A stretch of DNA of 64,000 bases, from positions 47,312 through 111,311 of the forward strand of contig NZ_JACLZI010000050.1 of the NCBI RefSeq assembly GCF_014280935.1. Reading direction: 5' to 3'. The DNA is from Aquibacillus kalidii. GTDB lineage: Bacteria > Bacillota > Bacilli > Bacillales > Amphibacillaceae. Under the pieces are notes generated by a model. That model saw nothing but the letters and a program-made list of their open reading frames with translations, had not been told where the DNA came from and made no database searches. A program made the translations under genes and the position numbers. Below are positions 7,664-15,917 of the stretch, piece by piece (within the stretch, counting starts at the first letter, position 1; each line of letters begins with the position of its first letter).

Positions 7664-8710
7664 TTAAACTCTAACCTTTTCCTGATGGTAATGGATGAGA
7701 TCCATCAATAAAGCATACCCCGTTTCTACTAATCCAGCTCCAGCACCTGTTAGTAAAATAGGCCCCGCCAAGTCACATTTATACATAATGGCATTTGTAG
7801 GACCAGAAACGGCTGCTAACGGATCACTACTGTCTAACAATTCCGGTTTCACCGTTGCATTCACTTCTCCATTCTTTTTCGTTATTCTTGCCAATAATTT
7901 CCACCTTTTGTTATCCTGTTTTGCCTGTTGGACCATTTCCCCTGTTATATTGCTAATCCCATTACACAAGATGTTTTTAGGGTGAATGGGCGTTTCCATT
8001 AAATAGTGTGATAGAATCGCCGCTTTATATCTTGCATCATATCCTTCTACATCACTTGTCGGATCAGCTTCAGCATATCCTAAATTCTGTGCCTTTTGTA
8101 ATGCATCTTCATAGGTAAAGCCTTGCTCCATTTCCGATAAAATATAATTTGTTGTGCCGTTAAGAATTCCTCTTATCTCCTTTATTTCATTTCCAGCCAA
8201 TGCTGTAATTGGCATCCTTAGTGCAGGGGTACCACTCATCACTGTACCTTCGAACCCCCAATACACATCATTTTCTTTTGCAATTTCTAACAGTTCTTCA
8301 TATGCTAGAGCAACTGGCCCTTTGTTTGTTGTAACCACGCTTTTCTTATTTTGAAACGCTGTCTTTATATGATCGATGGCTGGCTGGCCTGTTTCCACAT
8401 CTGTAAACGTTACTTCAACAATCATATCTGCATTGGTATTACGGATTGTTTCGATGCTATCTAACCCTTTAATAAGCCCAGATTGATCAGGATATGTGTC
8501 CACTCGATTCGTCTGATGAACTACGTTTAATAGTTGTTGTATATCTAATCCATCCGGATGATAGATTGCACCTTTCATCATATCGGTAACAGCTACCACT
8601 TTGATATCCAATCCATGTTCCCCCGACAATCTATCCTTTTGCTTAAAAAGCATATCAGCTAACGCCTGACCTACCCCTCCAAATCCTATAAAAGCAATGT
8701 TCAGTGTCAC
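7664..8710 (-). CDS. Homoserine dehydrogenase-like oxidoreductase lacking ACT domain
   Basis: A 348-residue protein with an N-terminal nucleotide-binding motif (IAFIGFGGVGQAL) and a catalytic domain matching homoserine dehydrogenase: VTTNKGPVA, GILNGTTNYILSEM, the LGYAEADPTSDVEGYDA stretch with conserved acids, and the KAAIL motif. It ends without the C-terminal ACT domain that gives feedback control to the roughly 430-residue biosynthetic Hom enzymes. It starts at GTG, overlaps the M20 gene by 4 bases and has GGAGGTGG upstream, so the two are translationally coupled. It interconverts homoserine and aspartate semialdehyde in known members. Its place in an ectoine cluster suggests the oxidative direction, which is inference. 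Confidence 0.88.
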   Translation of the reverse strand: MTLNIAFIGFGGVGQALADMLFKQKDRLSGEHGLDIKVVAVTDMMKGAIYHPDGLDIQQLLNVVHQTNRVDTYPDQSGLIKGLDSIETIRNTNADMIVEVTFTDVETGQPAIDHIKTAFQNKKSVVTTNKGPVALAYEELLEIAKENDVYWGFEGTVMSGTPALRMPITALAGNEIKEIRGILNGTTNYILSEMEQGFTYEDALQKAQNLGYAEADPTSDVEGYDARYKAAILSHYLMETPIHPKNILCNGISNITGEMVQQAKQDNKRWKLLARITKKNGEVNATVKPELLDSSDPLAAVSGPTNAIMYKCDLAGPILLTGAGAGLVETGYALLMDLIHYHQEKVRV

Positions 8711-9930
8711 CTATATCCACCTCCATCTAAATAATTATCACCCAAGAGCTTTTGAGTACACGCAGTTAATATTGATACACCTATCGGAAGAGCATCCTCA
8801 TTAATCATAAAGTCTGAAGCATGTAAACTCCCTTTATCGCCAACTTCTCTTGCACAGCCTAGAAAAAACATGGCCCCAGGGAATTTCTTTGTGATATGAC
8901 CAAAGTCTTCTCCTCCCATGCCAAAAGCTTCCTCATAAATTGACATAGAAGGGTAAAGCGACTGAGCTGTTTTTCTAATTATCCCTGTTAGGAACGGATC
9001 GTTATTTAAGGCGGGTTCTCCATGCTCAATATCTAATATAAATTCACCACCCAATGATTCGACGATTGAAGCGATATTTTCTAATTCTTCCATAAGTTGT
9101 TTTCGAACACCCGTTGTGTAGGAGCGCAATGTTCCTTTTATTTGAACCACTTCCGGTATAACGTTAGCTGTATTTCCTCCATGAATTTCACCGACACTAA
9201 TCACACCAACTTCTAATGGGTTTACCTTCCTACTAATAAGACCATAAATCCCTTGTAGAATAAAACTCGCCATCCAAATCGGATCCTTACTTTGATGTGG
9301 GTACCCACCATGGCCACCTTTACCTTTGATCTGAAGGGAAAAATTATCAATATTCGCCATACTAGGACCTTTATTAATTTGAATATCTCCTGTATTTCGC
9401 CAAGGGCAAACATGAAGGGCCAACGCCACATTCAAATCATCTATCACCCCGGCTTTCAAAAAATACGGGGCACCTGTTAACCCATATGCATCAGCACTTT
9501 CCTCAGCAGGTTGGAAAATGAGCTTTACGGTTCCAGTTAATTTACCTTTTTTGTAATCCTCTGCTAATAGCTTTGCAACACCAAGCAATATAGCCATATG
9601 TGCATCATGTCCACAAGCATGCATGACGCCATCATTATTAGATGAAAATGCTGCATTGGTTTGCTCCATAATAGGAAGGGCGTCCATATCTGCCCGTAGC
9701 CCAATAACTGGTCCGTCTCCACTTGATAAAGTTGCCACTATTCCATTACCTGCAATTCCTGTCTGTAACGTAAATACACCCATTGATTGTAAAATTTCAA
9801 CAATATATTCCGCCGTTTCTTTTTCATGAAAACTCAATTCCGGATTTCCATGGAAATGGCGACGCCACTCCACCAGTTGGGCCCTAATCGCTTCTGATCT
9901 TATTTCGACATGTGACCGATCTTTCTGCAA
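8707..9930 (-). CDS. M20D amidohydrolase, probable N-acetyl-diaminobutyrate deacetylase
   Basis: A 407-residue metallo-amidohydrolase of the IAA-amino acid/hippurate hydrolase group. Metal-binding stretches are visible: GLRADMDALPI, MHACGHDAHM near residue 105 and FQPAEES near 140. The dimerisation insert holds GKGGHGGYP and the C-terminal part has FGMGGEDFGH. It starts at TTG with GGGAGG upstream. M20-type DoeB2 proteins are known as substitutes for the AstE-like DoeB in ectoine breakdown, cleaving N-acetyl-L-2,4-diaminobutyrate to DABA and acetate. The gene lies third after the ectoine hydrolase, which supports this assignment. General aminoacylase activity is the alternative. Confidence 0.85.
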   Translation of the reverse strand: MQKDRSHVEIRSEAIRAQLVEWRRHFHGNPELSFHEKETAEYIVEILQSMGVFTLQTGIAGNGIVATLSSGDGPVIGLRADMDALPIMEQTNAAFSSNNDGVMHACGHDAHMAILLGVAKLLAEDYKKGKLTGTVKLIFQPAEESADAYGLTGAPYFLKAGVIDDLNVALALHVCPWRNTGDIQINKGPSMANIDNFSLQIKGKGGHGGYPHQSKDPIWMASFILQGIYGLISRKVNPLEVGVISVGEIHGGNTANVIPEVVQIKGTLRSYTTGVRKQLMEELENIASIVESLGGEFILDIEHGEPALNNDPFLTGIIRKTAQSLYPSMSIYEEAFGMGGEDFGHITKKFPGAMFFLGCAREVGDKGSLHASDFMINEDALPIGVSILTACTQKLLGDNYLDGGGYR

Positions 9931-9977
9931 GGGGGTAACCTCCCATCTTCAACAATATAAATGGACTGTCTAGTAAG

Positions 9978-11174
9978 TTATTTGCTAAAAACATGTTCAG
10001 GAAGGGATTGAAAGGCCTGTTCCAAGTCCATTATTAGATCATCAATATCTTCAATACCAGCAGAATAACGAATTAACCCTTCTGGTATCCCCATTGCCGC
10101 CCTTTCCTCTGGCGTACATTCCACGTGACTAGTCGTTCGGGAAGGACCTACCACTGTTTCTACTGATCCCAAGTTGGCTGCACGGTTCGCAAATTTTAGT
10201 TTTGGTAATAAATGACGCACGGTGTCTACTCCACCTTTGACGGAGAAGCTAAGCATGCCTCCAAAGTTCTCCATCTGCTTCTTGGCAATATCATGGCCTG
10301 GGTGATCCTCTAGACCTGGATAGAAAACAGATTCTACTACATTAACTGTCTGTAAATAGCGGGCAATCTGAATCGCGTTCTCACATTGCTTATCTACCCG
10401 AAGTTTTAAAGTTTTCATACCTCTGATTAACAAATAAGCCGCCATTGGGTCAAGAGTAGCACCATTGATTTCACGATAATGGTAAATGGCATCTACTAAC
10501 TCTTTTCGACCACAAACTGCTCCTCCAAGTGCATCTGCATGACCCCCAAGAAATTTAGTTGCACTGTGAACGACTAAATCTGCTCCTAATTCGAGTGGTT
10601 TCTGATTAATAGGGGTCGCAAATGTGTTATCAACTATAACGATGGCACCAACTTCTTTTCCCGCCTTAGCCATCCTTTCTATGTTGGTTAGCTTTACGGT
10701 CGGATTTGTCGGGCTTTCTAGATACAATACCTTACAACCTTTTGCAACTTCTCGTTCTATTGCCTCGTGATCTCCTGTCTCACATAATTCAACTTCAACA
10801 TTTTGTTTAGGAAGGAACTCAGTAAAAATCTTATTCGTCCCACCATACGTGTCTTTTATCGAAACAATTCGATCACCAGGAAACAGTAAAGTACCAAGTG
10901 TATTACTGATAGCAGCCATTCCAGTCGAAAAGCTTGTTGCCGCTTCTGCATCCTCCAATATTCTTATTTTCTCCTCGAAAGCTTGAACAGTTGGATTAGT
11001 GTTACGCCCATAAATATGACCAGTTTTATTACCAACAGCAACGTCGTACCATTCATCCATGTCATCATAACCAAAAGACACACTGTGTACTACCGGTACT
11101 TGCGTTGCTCCAAAAGCTAAAGAGTCTTTTTCTCCTGCCCATAAAGCACGAGTTGCCATACCTTGTTTGTTCAT
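9978..11174 (-). CDS. Cys/Met-metabolism-type PLP enzyme (gamma-lyase/synthase fold) in ectoine cluster
   Basis: A 398-residue fold-type I PLP enzyme of the cystathionine gamma-synthase/methionine gamma-lyase family. YGRNTNPTV near residue 55 provides phosphate contacts, DTYGGT at 108-113 carries the cofactor-stacking tyrosine, VDNTFATP at 181-188 holds the pyridine-binding Asp, and the Schiff-base lysine is K207 in SATKFLGGHAD. It has a strong GGAGGAG ribosome site and lies between the ectoine hydrolase and the M20 deacetylase. Sulfur-amino-acid chemistry would be out of place here. An enzyme acting on the gamma-amino group of diaminobutyrate or a related C4 amino acid fits the setting better, but that is inference. 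It may also be an ordinary methionine gamma-lyase co-transcribed by chance. Confidence 0.87.
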   Translation of the reverse strand: MNKQGMATRALWAGEKDSLAFGATQVPVVHSVSFGYDDMDEWYDVAVGNKTGHIYGRNTNPTVQAFEEKIRILEDAEAATSFSTGMAAISNTLGTLLFPGDRIVSIKDTYGGTNKIFTEFLPKQNVEVELCETGDHEAIEREVAKGCKVLYLESPTNPTVKLTNIERMAKAGKEVGAIVIVDNTFATPINQKPLELGADLVVHSATKFLGGHADALGGAVCGRKELVDAIYHYREINGATLDPMAAYLLIRGMKTLKLRVDKQCENAIQIARYLQTVNVVESVFYPGLEDHPGHDIAKKQMENFGGMLSFSVKGGVDTVRHLLPKLKFANRAANLGSVETVVGPSRTTSHVECTPEERAAMGIPEGLIRYSAGIEDIDDLIMDLEQAFQSLPEHVFSK

Positions 11175-11219
11175 TTTTACTCCTCCTCAAGGAAAGTGAA
11201 GTTATCAATTAATAGTTAG

Positions 11220-12428
11220 CTAGCTGATTTTACCGTCCTGTTCATTTAAGCTAAAAGGGTCTTGAACGATCAACTTGCTCGGGAACTTTGTAAATGACTC
11301 ACAACCAGATTCGGTAACACGGAAGGACTCACTAATTTCGATACCATAGTTCTCAAACCATAGTGCAGGAATTAAGTGAAAGGTCATGTTGGGCTGAAGG
11401 ACAGTTGGATCACCCTTTCTAATACTCGCTGTATGTTCTCCCCAATCAGGCGGATAATTTAATCCAACCGAGTAACCTAATCTGGCCTCCTTTTCTATAC
11501 CGTGTTGTTTAATACTTTTCTGCCAAATCCCTTCTATTTCTCCACAGGTCATCCCCGGCTTAATAGATTCTAATACTTTCGTTAACCCTTCTATTACAAT
11601 TGGCGTTATGTTTTGTAACTCCTTTGATGGTTGCCCTATCGATACCGTTCTAGCCAGTGGCACATGATATCGCTTATAACATCCTGCTAATTCAACAACT
11701 ACAGACTCCCCTTGTTCATATGTTCGATCAGTCCATGTAAGGTGTGGTGCAGATGTGTTTTCACCAGAAGGTAGCAGCGGTACTATGGCAGGGTAATCAC
11801 CACCATAGTTTTCCGTTCCACTAATTAGTTCACGATAGATAGTTGCAGCCGCATCACACTCCCGTAAATTGGGTTTCATTGTTTTTACACCAACAGCCAT
11901 TGCCTGATCCGCTATTTTTGCGGCACGTTTCATATACTCTATTTCTTGTTCAGATTTAATGATCCGCACGTAGTTGACAAGTAAATCTGCATCTTTAAAT
12001 GTTGCATCAGGAAGGTTTTGCTGCAACATATAGTAGGCTTTTGCTGAAAAATAATAGTTATCCATTTCCACTCCAATATGCCGATTACCTTGCCCTATTT
12101 GTTTGAGGATGTCAGCAATGAATACCATTGGGTGATAATGGCTTGATTGCACATAATAATCGGGATATGCAATTATATTTTCATCATAAATCCACGTTGT
12201 AGCCTTTGCCCCGTGTGCATCCTGATACCTGCCAACCCATAGCGGTTGAGGCTCATCAATGATAATCACTAACATTTGATGCACATAGAAAGACCAGGCA
12301 TCATAGCCGGACAAATAATTCATGTTTGCAGGGTCCGTTATTAGCAAGACCTCAATCCCTCTTTCAGACATTCTTTCTTTTGTCTTACATAAACGGTTTT
12401 GATATTCTACAATATCAAATGGAAGCAT
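11220..12428 (-). CDS. doeA: Ectoine hydrolase (M24 peptidase family, DoeA/EutD)
   Basis: A 402-residue creatinase/prolidase-like protein. Features I recognise from ectoine hydrolases are TDPANMNYLSGYDAWSFYVHQ (residues 31-51), IGVEMDNYYFSA at 118-129, GGDYPAIVPLLPSG at 209-222, APHLTW at 227-232, ELAGCYKRYHVPLART at 246-261 and GLNYPPDWGEH at 322-332. The metal-binding aspartates of M24 aminopeptidases (DxG...DxTR) are replaced (ELAG...VPLAR), as in creatinase-type members. DoeA opens the ectoine ring to N-acetyl-diaminobutyrate. It is the first gene of the operon, 260 bases downstream of the PucR-type regulator, with GAGAGGGGGAAAG as ribosome site. An Xaa-Pro peptidase is the less likely alternative. 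Confidence 0.85.
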   Translation of the reverse strand: MLPFDIVEYQNRLCKTKERMSERGIEVLLITDPANMNYLSGYDAWSFYVHQMLVIIIDEPQPLWVGRYQDAHGAKATTWIYDENIIAYPDYYVQSSHYHPMVFIADILKQIGQGNRHIGVEMDNYYFSAKAYYMLQQNLPDATFKDADLLVNYVRIIKSEQEIEYMKRAAKIADQAMAVGVKTMKPNLRECDAAATIYRELISGTENYGGDYPAIVPLLPSGENTSAPHLTWTDRTYEQGESVVVELAGCYKRYHVPLARTVSIGQPSKELQNITPIVIEGLTKVLESIKPGMTCGEIEGIWQKSIKQHGIEKEARLGYSVGLNYPPDWGEHTASIRKGDPTVLQPNMTFHLIPALWFENYGIEISESFRVTESGCESFTKFPSKLIVQDPFSLNEQDGKIS

Positions 12429-12652
12429 CAGCTTTCCCCCTCTCCTAAATGACGGAATTTTTCGTTAATTCATACTACTATCCTATTAAGAATAAAGTCT
12501 TTACGTAATGTTCAAACTGTATGATTTTAATAAATTCAAACTATACAATCTAAGCATAATCTTCGTGGGCTTCTTTGCTTTCATATATCAAGACAGCAAA
12601 GTATAGTCTTCCTTTTACTTATTAACATGGAGAAATATTCTCTTAAGCAACC

Positions 12653-12684
12653 AAAAAAAGCTTAGAGTTTTAAACCCTAAGCTT
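12653..12684 (-). terminator. Terminator after PucR-type regulator gene
   Basis: Arms AAGCTTAG and CTAAGCTT (12658-12665 and 12677-12684) enclose an AT-rich loop. On the minus strand the stem is followed by a run of T (complement of 12653-12659). It separates the regulator from the ectoine operon, so the operon should have its own promoter between about 12430 and 12650. Confidence 0.75.
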
Positions 12685-12688
12685 ACAT

Positions 12689-14362
12689 TTATTCGATCCT
12701 ATTTAACTGACTTAACCTAACACATAACTCTAGTAAAAAATAATCGTCTGAATGATTTAGTAGTAAGTTCGTTAGCTTTTCAATGTTTCTTAGACGATAT
12801 AATAAAGATTGACGGTGCAAATTTAACGCCCTTGCTGTCTGGCTCACATTACCTTTGTACTTATTATAGACTATGAATGTATAAATCAAATCTGTTTGCC
12901 TTTTATCGTCATACTCTATGAGAGGCCTTAGTGTTTCCTTAACAATTTCTTGTATGTTATCTTCACTTGATATGGCCATTAGTAAGCGATTTATTTTAGT
13001 GTTTTCAAAAAATGTTCTTTCTCCTATTTCATGTTGTTGAAGGCCAATTTGTAATGCAGTCTTTGCTTCCTGATAACTTTCAAAAAAGGGGAATTCCCCA
13101 TCTTTTTGTAAAGCAACTCCCCAAGACAGTTCCATGTCGGCAAGTAACGCATTTAGACGTCTTTCCATTGTGTCTAAAAACTGGTGACAGGTTTCAACAT
13201 AGGACTCCTCTTCAACCTCCAAAAAAATAATTACCATCCCATCCTCGAAGGTTGTCATTGTTTTTCTATCAAATAGTTCACCTGCATAATTTATTTCCTT
13301 CTGGATGTAGTAGTTCCAGCTTTTCAAAGACGAGGAATCAGGGTTATCCTTTTCCATAAGATTTGTAGATTCTTTATACTTTATATCACCCATAATACAT
13401 GCATACAAGCAACCTAAGTCATACCCCAATAACCTTGCTTTCGAAAACGATTGATCATCTAGCCTCGTTTGATATTTCGCTAAATTGAGCACGAAATTAT
13501 CCTTTAATTTTATTTCAGTAAGCTCAATCGCATTTTCCTTCACAAAATATAAGGCACAGGCCGTTAAAGCATGCTCTAATCCGTTCATCACTAACCATGT
13601 TAAAAGATTCCTATTACTAGGTTGAAAGATTAAGTAGCCTTGAATTTTATGATTATTTATTATTGGTAATTGGAATACCGTCGTTTTATCTAGTTCATAT
13701 TCTTCAATATGGTAATATAATGGGTGTTCGATGAATGTTATTTCAGATGGAGGAATTTTGTAAAGGTTAGTATCTAGAAGCGAACTATAATTTTGTATAA
13801 TGTCTTTTTTTATATTTTGGTTGGCTCTGATGACTCGGTTAGAGTCCGTTATTGCTAGAGGAATACGTATATTTCTATAAAATGTTTGAGCTATCTCTTG
13901 TAGACCTTTATCTTGGAGAACACAGTTGATTAATTGTTGCCTTAGTTTATCTGATTTTTTTCTTTCATCATAACGATCAATTGTTATTTGATGCATCACG
14001 CTTTGCATTACGTCACCAAAACGAATTTCCCAAGGAATATCTACGACAATCAATTCATTTGTATTTGCGATCTGTATAATTCGGTCAGGAATATTAAAAA
14101 TGTACCTACCTGTAGCAACAGCTAGAACCGATGCCCCTGAACGAATAATGTCATTTACAAACTGCTCAAATAGTTTTGGTTCCTTTTCACAGCCAATACC
14201 AGTAGTCAAAACAAACTCATTTTTTCGAACAAAGTTCTCTACTGGTGTTTCAATAACTGAAATCCATTCAACTGTTTTATCTGATAAAATACTATTACTG
14301 GTTTTGACTTTGGAAGTTTTTAAAATCGGTAAGTCAATCACATCTTGTGCAGTTAACCCCAT
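12689..14362 (-). CDS. PucR-family transcriptional regulator, probable ectoine-cluster activator
   Basis: A regulator of about 557 residues. The N-terminal 120 residues match the PucR sensory domain (LTAQDVIDLPILKTSKV...EFVLTTGIG), the middle is a GAF/GGDEF-like region, and the last 60 residues are the PucR-type helix-turn-helix (YKGNVSQTARALNLHRQSLLYRLRNIEKL). An upstream ATG at 14380 is possible, but GAGGTGAG stands 5 bases before the ATG at 14362, which decides the start. PucR-family proteins control purine, amino-acid and other nitrogen catabolism in response to pathway metabolites. Position and strand suggest it controls the adjacent ectoine operon. Confidence 0.86.
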   Translation of the reverse strand: MGLTAQDVIDLPILKTSKVKTSNSILSDKTVEWISVIETPVENFVRKNEFVLTTGIGCEKEPKLFEQFVNDIIRSGASVLAVATGRYIFNIPDRIIQIANTNELIVVDIPWEIRFGDVMQSVMHQITIDRYDERKKSDKLRQQLINCVLQDKGLQEIAQTFYRNIRIPLAITDSNRVIRANQNIKKDIIQNYSSLLDTNLYKIPPSEITFIEHPLYYHIEEYELDKTTVFQLPIINNHKIQGYLIFQPSNRNLLTWLVMNGLEHALTACALYFVKENAIELTEIKLKDNFVLNLAKYQTRLDDQSFSKARLLGYDLGCLYACIMGDIKYKESTNLMEKDNPDSSSLKSWNYYIQKEINYAGELFDRKTMTTFEDGMVIIFLEVEEESYVETCHQFLDTMERRLNALLADMELSWGVALQKDGEFPFFESYQEAKTALQIGLQQHEIGERTFFENTKINRLLMAISSEDNIQEIVKETLRPLIEYDDKRQTDLIYTFIVYNKYKGNVSQTARALNLHRQSLLYRLRNIEKLTNLLLNHSDDYFLLELCVRLSQLNRIE

Positions 14363-14503
14363 AAGTCTCACCTCGCACATAGGTTAAAAAAAAGAAACAA
14401 CCATCAGCGGATTTATCAGTCATAACCAACGACAGCAAGAAATCACCTGTTATGTCATTATATGCTAGATACATAGGTTTATATCTATATAGCTAAACTT
14501 TTT

Positions 14504-14827
14504 CTAATCTTTCTGAATACCGAAACGCGCATTAATTTCACCACGTAATAGTTCTTTACGGTTCTTCTTCTCTTCCTTACGTTGGGCTTTAATCATTTCC
14601 TGCCTGATCTCATACGTTTGGACTCCTTCTTCTCGTTTATTAGCTATATCAATCAGTTGTTCTACATCAGCAAATGAATACTTACGGTTTCCTTTTGGAG
14701 ATCTTTCGGGGAATATTAATTTTCGCTCTTCATAATATCTAATTTGCCGTTCGGTTAAACCGGTAAGCTCACTTACTACACCGATCGTGATCACTTTCCT
14801 TTCTTTATAAGAAGTGCTCTCTGCCAT
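14504..14827 (-). CDS. tnrA: Nitrogen regulator TnrA (MerR family)
   Basis: A 107-residue MerR-type regulator. The winged-helix region has [29 protein letters not shown] (read in two parts, residues 16-30 and 31-44), then [24 protein letters not shown]. The short C-terminus ([11 protein letters not shown]) resembles the tail by which TnrA contacts feedback-inhibited glutamine synthetase, without the longer GlnR extension. TnrA activates nitrogen-scavenging genes under nitrogen limitation. A perfect TnrA box stands about 50 bases upstream of the predicted start point, the arrangement known for tnrA autoactivation. No glnA is adjacent, which also argues against GlnR. The ribosome site is GGCGGTGA. 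Confidence 0.93.
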   Translation of the reverse strand: MAESTSYKERKVITIGVVSELTGLTERQIRYYEERKLIFPERSPKGNRKYSFADVEQLIDIANKREEGVQTYEIRQEMIKAQRKEEKKNRKELLRGEINARFGIQKD

Positions 14828-14873
14828 TTCTTCACCGCCACAACTATATTGATGTAATCACTTATTATGTATG

Positions 14874-14925
14874 ATTATACATGGAAATTCTCACCATCTA
14901 TATAGTTATGTAAGATTTTCTAACA
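14874..14925 (-). promoter_or_regulatory. tnrA promoter with autoregulatory TnrA box
   Basis: TGTAAGATTTTCTAACA at 14909-14925 fits TGTNA-N7-TNACA exactly. On the minus strand an extended -10 (TG then TATAAT, complement of 14874-14879) predicts a start near 14867, so the box centre is at about -50. This is the spacing used by TnrA-activated promoters. The box also lies upstream of the divergent small gene at 15032. Confidence 0.75.
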
Positions 14926-15031
14926 ATAAAAATCTGACTATAGCGAAAATAGTACGTAATGAAACTTTACAACTTTAATGAAAAAGGTTCACAACCTCCC
15001 TATACTACATGTTAAGAAAGGAGTGCGATAG

Positions 15032-15202
15032 ATGGCTTATTTGAGAAAAGCCCTTGATAAGCAAAAGACATTCTTAATTAATCAATTAATTGAGGCAGGT
15101 GCCGTTGACCATACCGATCATAATATTTACAAGAAAACAATTACAGAGCTAGAACAAGAATATAAACTTATCCATAAGCACAAGGAAAACAGTTCAGTCT
15201 GA
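15032..15202 (+). CDS. FbpA-family small protein, second copy
   Basis: A 56-residue protein starting at ATG with AAAGGAG nine bases upstream. It begins MAYLRKALDKQKTFLINQL and continues through an ITELEQEYKLIHKH segment, so it is clearly related to the 74-residue protein at 5920 (shared MAYLR, KQK, LI.QL and ELxxEY positions) and to the Fur-regulated basic protein A family. It lacks the extra tail of the first copy. It is divergent from tnrA, with the TnrA box in the shared upstream region. No Fur box was found. Confidence 0.65.
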   Translation: MAYLRKALDKQKTFLINQLIEAGAVDHTDHNIYKKTITELEQEYKLIHKHKENSSV

Positions 15203-15227
15203 ATATCGTATAAAGGAGGTAGTCTCA

Positions 15228-15407
15228 TTGTCAGTAGCACCAAGTCTAAATGTAGTTTCTACTAAGCTTTCACCCCAGGAAGAGGCTTTTCAATTAGCAC
15301 GAAAGATTGTGGAATTAGATCTATTGAGAGATGAAATATGGGAAAGCCTTGCATCTATTGCCGGTGACCATGCATATGAGGTACTAAGAATGATCCAAAA
15401 TAGCTAA
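15228..15407 (+). CDS. Small uncharacterised protein next to FbpA-like gene
   Basis: A predicted 59-residue protein starting at TTG, with an excellent AAAGGAGG ribosome site ending 8 bases before it. It begins MSVAPSLNVVSTKLSPQ and then appears as one amphipathic helical region (EEAFQLARKIVELDLLRDEIWESL), ending HAYEVLRMIQNS. It does not resemble B. subtilis FbpB. It begins 25 bases after the FbpA-like gene on the same strand and is probably co-transcribed. No function is proposed. The alternative is that it is not translated, but the ribosome site argues for a gene. Confidence 0.6.
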   Translation: MSVAPSLNVVSTKLSPQEEAFQLARKIVELDLLRDEIWESLASIAGDHAYEVLRMIQNS

Positions 15408-15477
15408 ACCTAAAAGCTCCATTTAACGATTGTCATAGTTTGTATAGAATGTGTCGCAAGAATTATTCTATCCCTCA

Positions 15478-15732
15478 CAATCGTTGCGGTATTTGGAGGT
15501 AAAAGAAATTTCATGCACTAATCTGCTTCAATCGTTGCGGTATTTTGGGGTAGAAGAAATTTCATGCACCAATCTGCTTCAATCGTTGCGGTATTTTGGG
15601 GTAGAAGAAATTTCATGCACTAATCTGCTTCAATCGTTGCGGTATTTGGAGGTAGAAGAAATTTCATGCACCAATCTGCTTCAATCGTTGCGGTATTTGG
15701 AGGTAAAAGAAATTTCATGCACTAATCTGCTT
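15478..15732. repeat. Five tandem 51-bp repeats
   Basis: Units begin at 15478, 15529, 15580, 15631 and 15682 with CAATCGTTGCGGTATTT and end near ATGCAC(T/C)AATCTGCTT. They differ only at a few positions (GGAGG/GGGG, AAAAG/AGAAG, ACTAAT/ACCAAT). Because 51 is divisible by 3, one plus-strand frame stays open and would encode five 17-residue repeats. There is no ribosome site, so I treat it as a non-coding array. Confidence 0.9.
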
Positions 15733-15871
15733 CAATAAGTTGCAATCTTCTTTGCGGAAAGGGATTGTAAAAAGTTAGTTTCTACGCATTTGCTCTCTAC
15801 TTAGACATTCTTAAAGCAACGATTTATGATGAGTCCTTATTACAAACCACTTCCAGTTAAATCTCAGACAT

Positions 15872-15917
15872 AAAAGCTGCTCACTCCGGAATTTCATTTC
15901 GGTGTGAACAGCTTTTT
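15872..15917 (+). terminator. Intrinsic terminator after repeat array
   Basis: AAAAGCTG.TCAC.CCG pairs with CGG.GTGA.CAGCTTTT, followed by T residues. It closes the transcription unit of the two small genes and the 51-bp array. Confidence 0.75.

Noticed and set aside
15478..15732. Relation between the 51-bp array and the 52-bp hairpin arrays
   Set aside because: Apart from similar length and a short CGTT-type word the units do not align and the 51-bp unit does not form the same hairpin, so they are treated as separate families.
15451..15738. Plus-strand reading frame across the 51-bp repeats, five 17-residue units
   Set aside because: No ribosome site before the GTG, and openness follows from the repeat length being divisible by three. 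Reported as a repeat array only.
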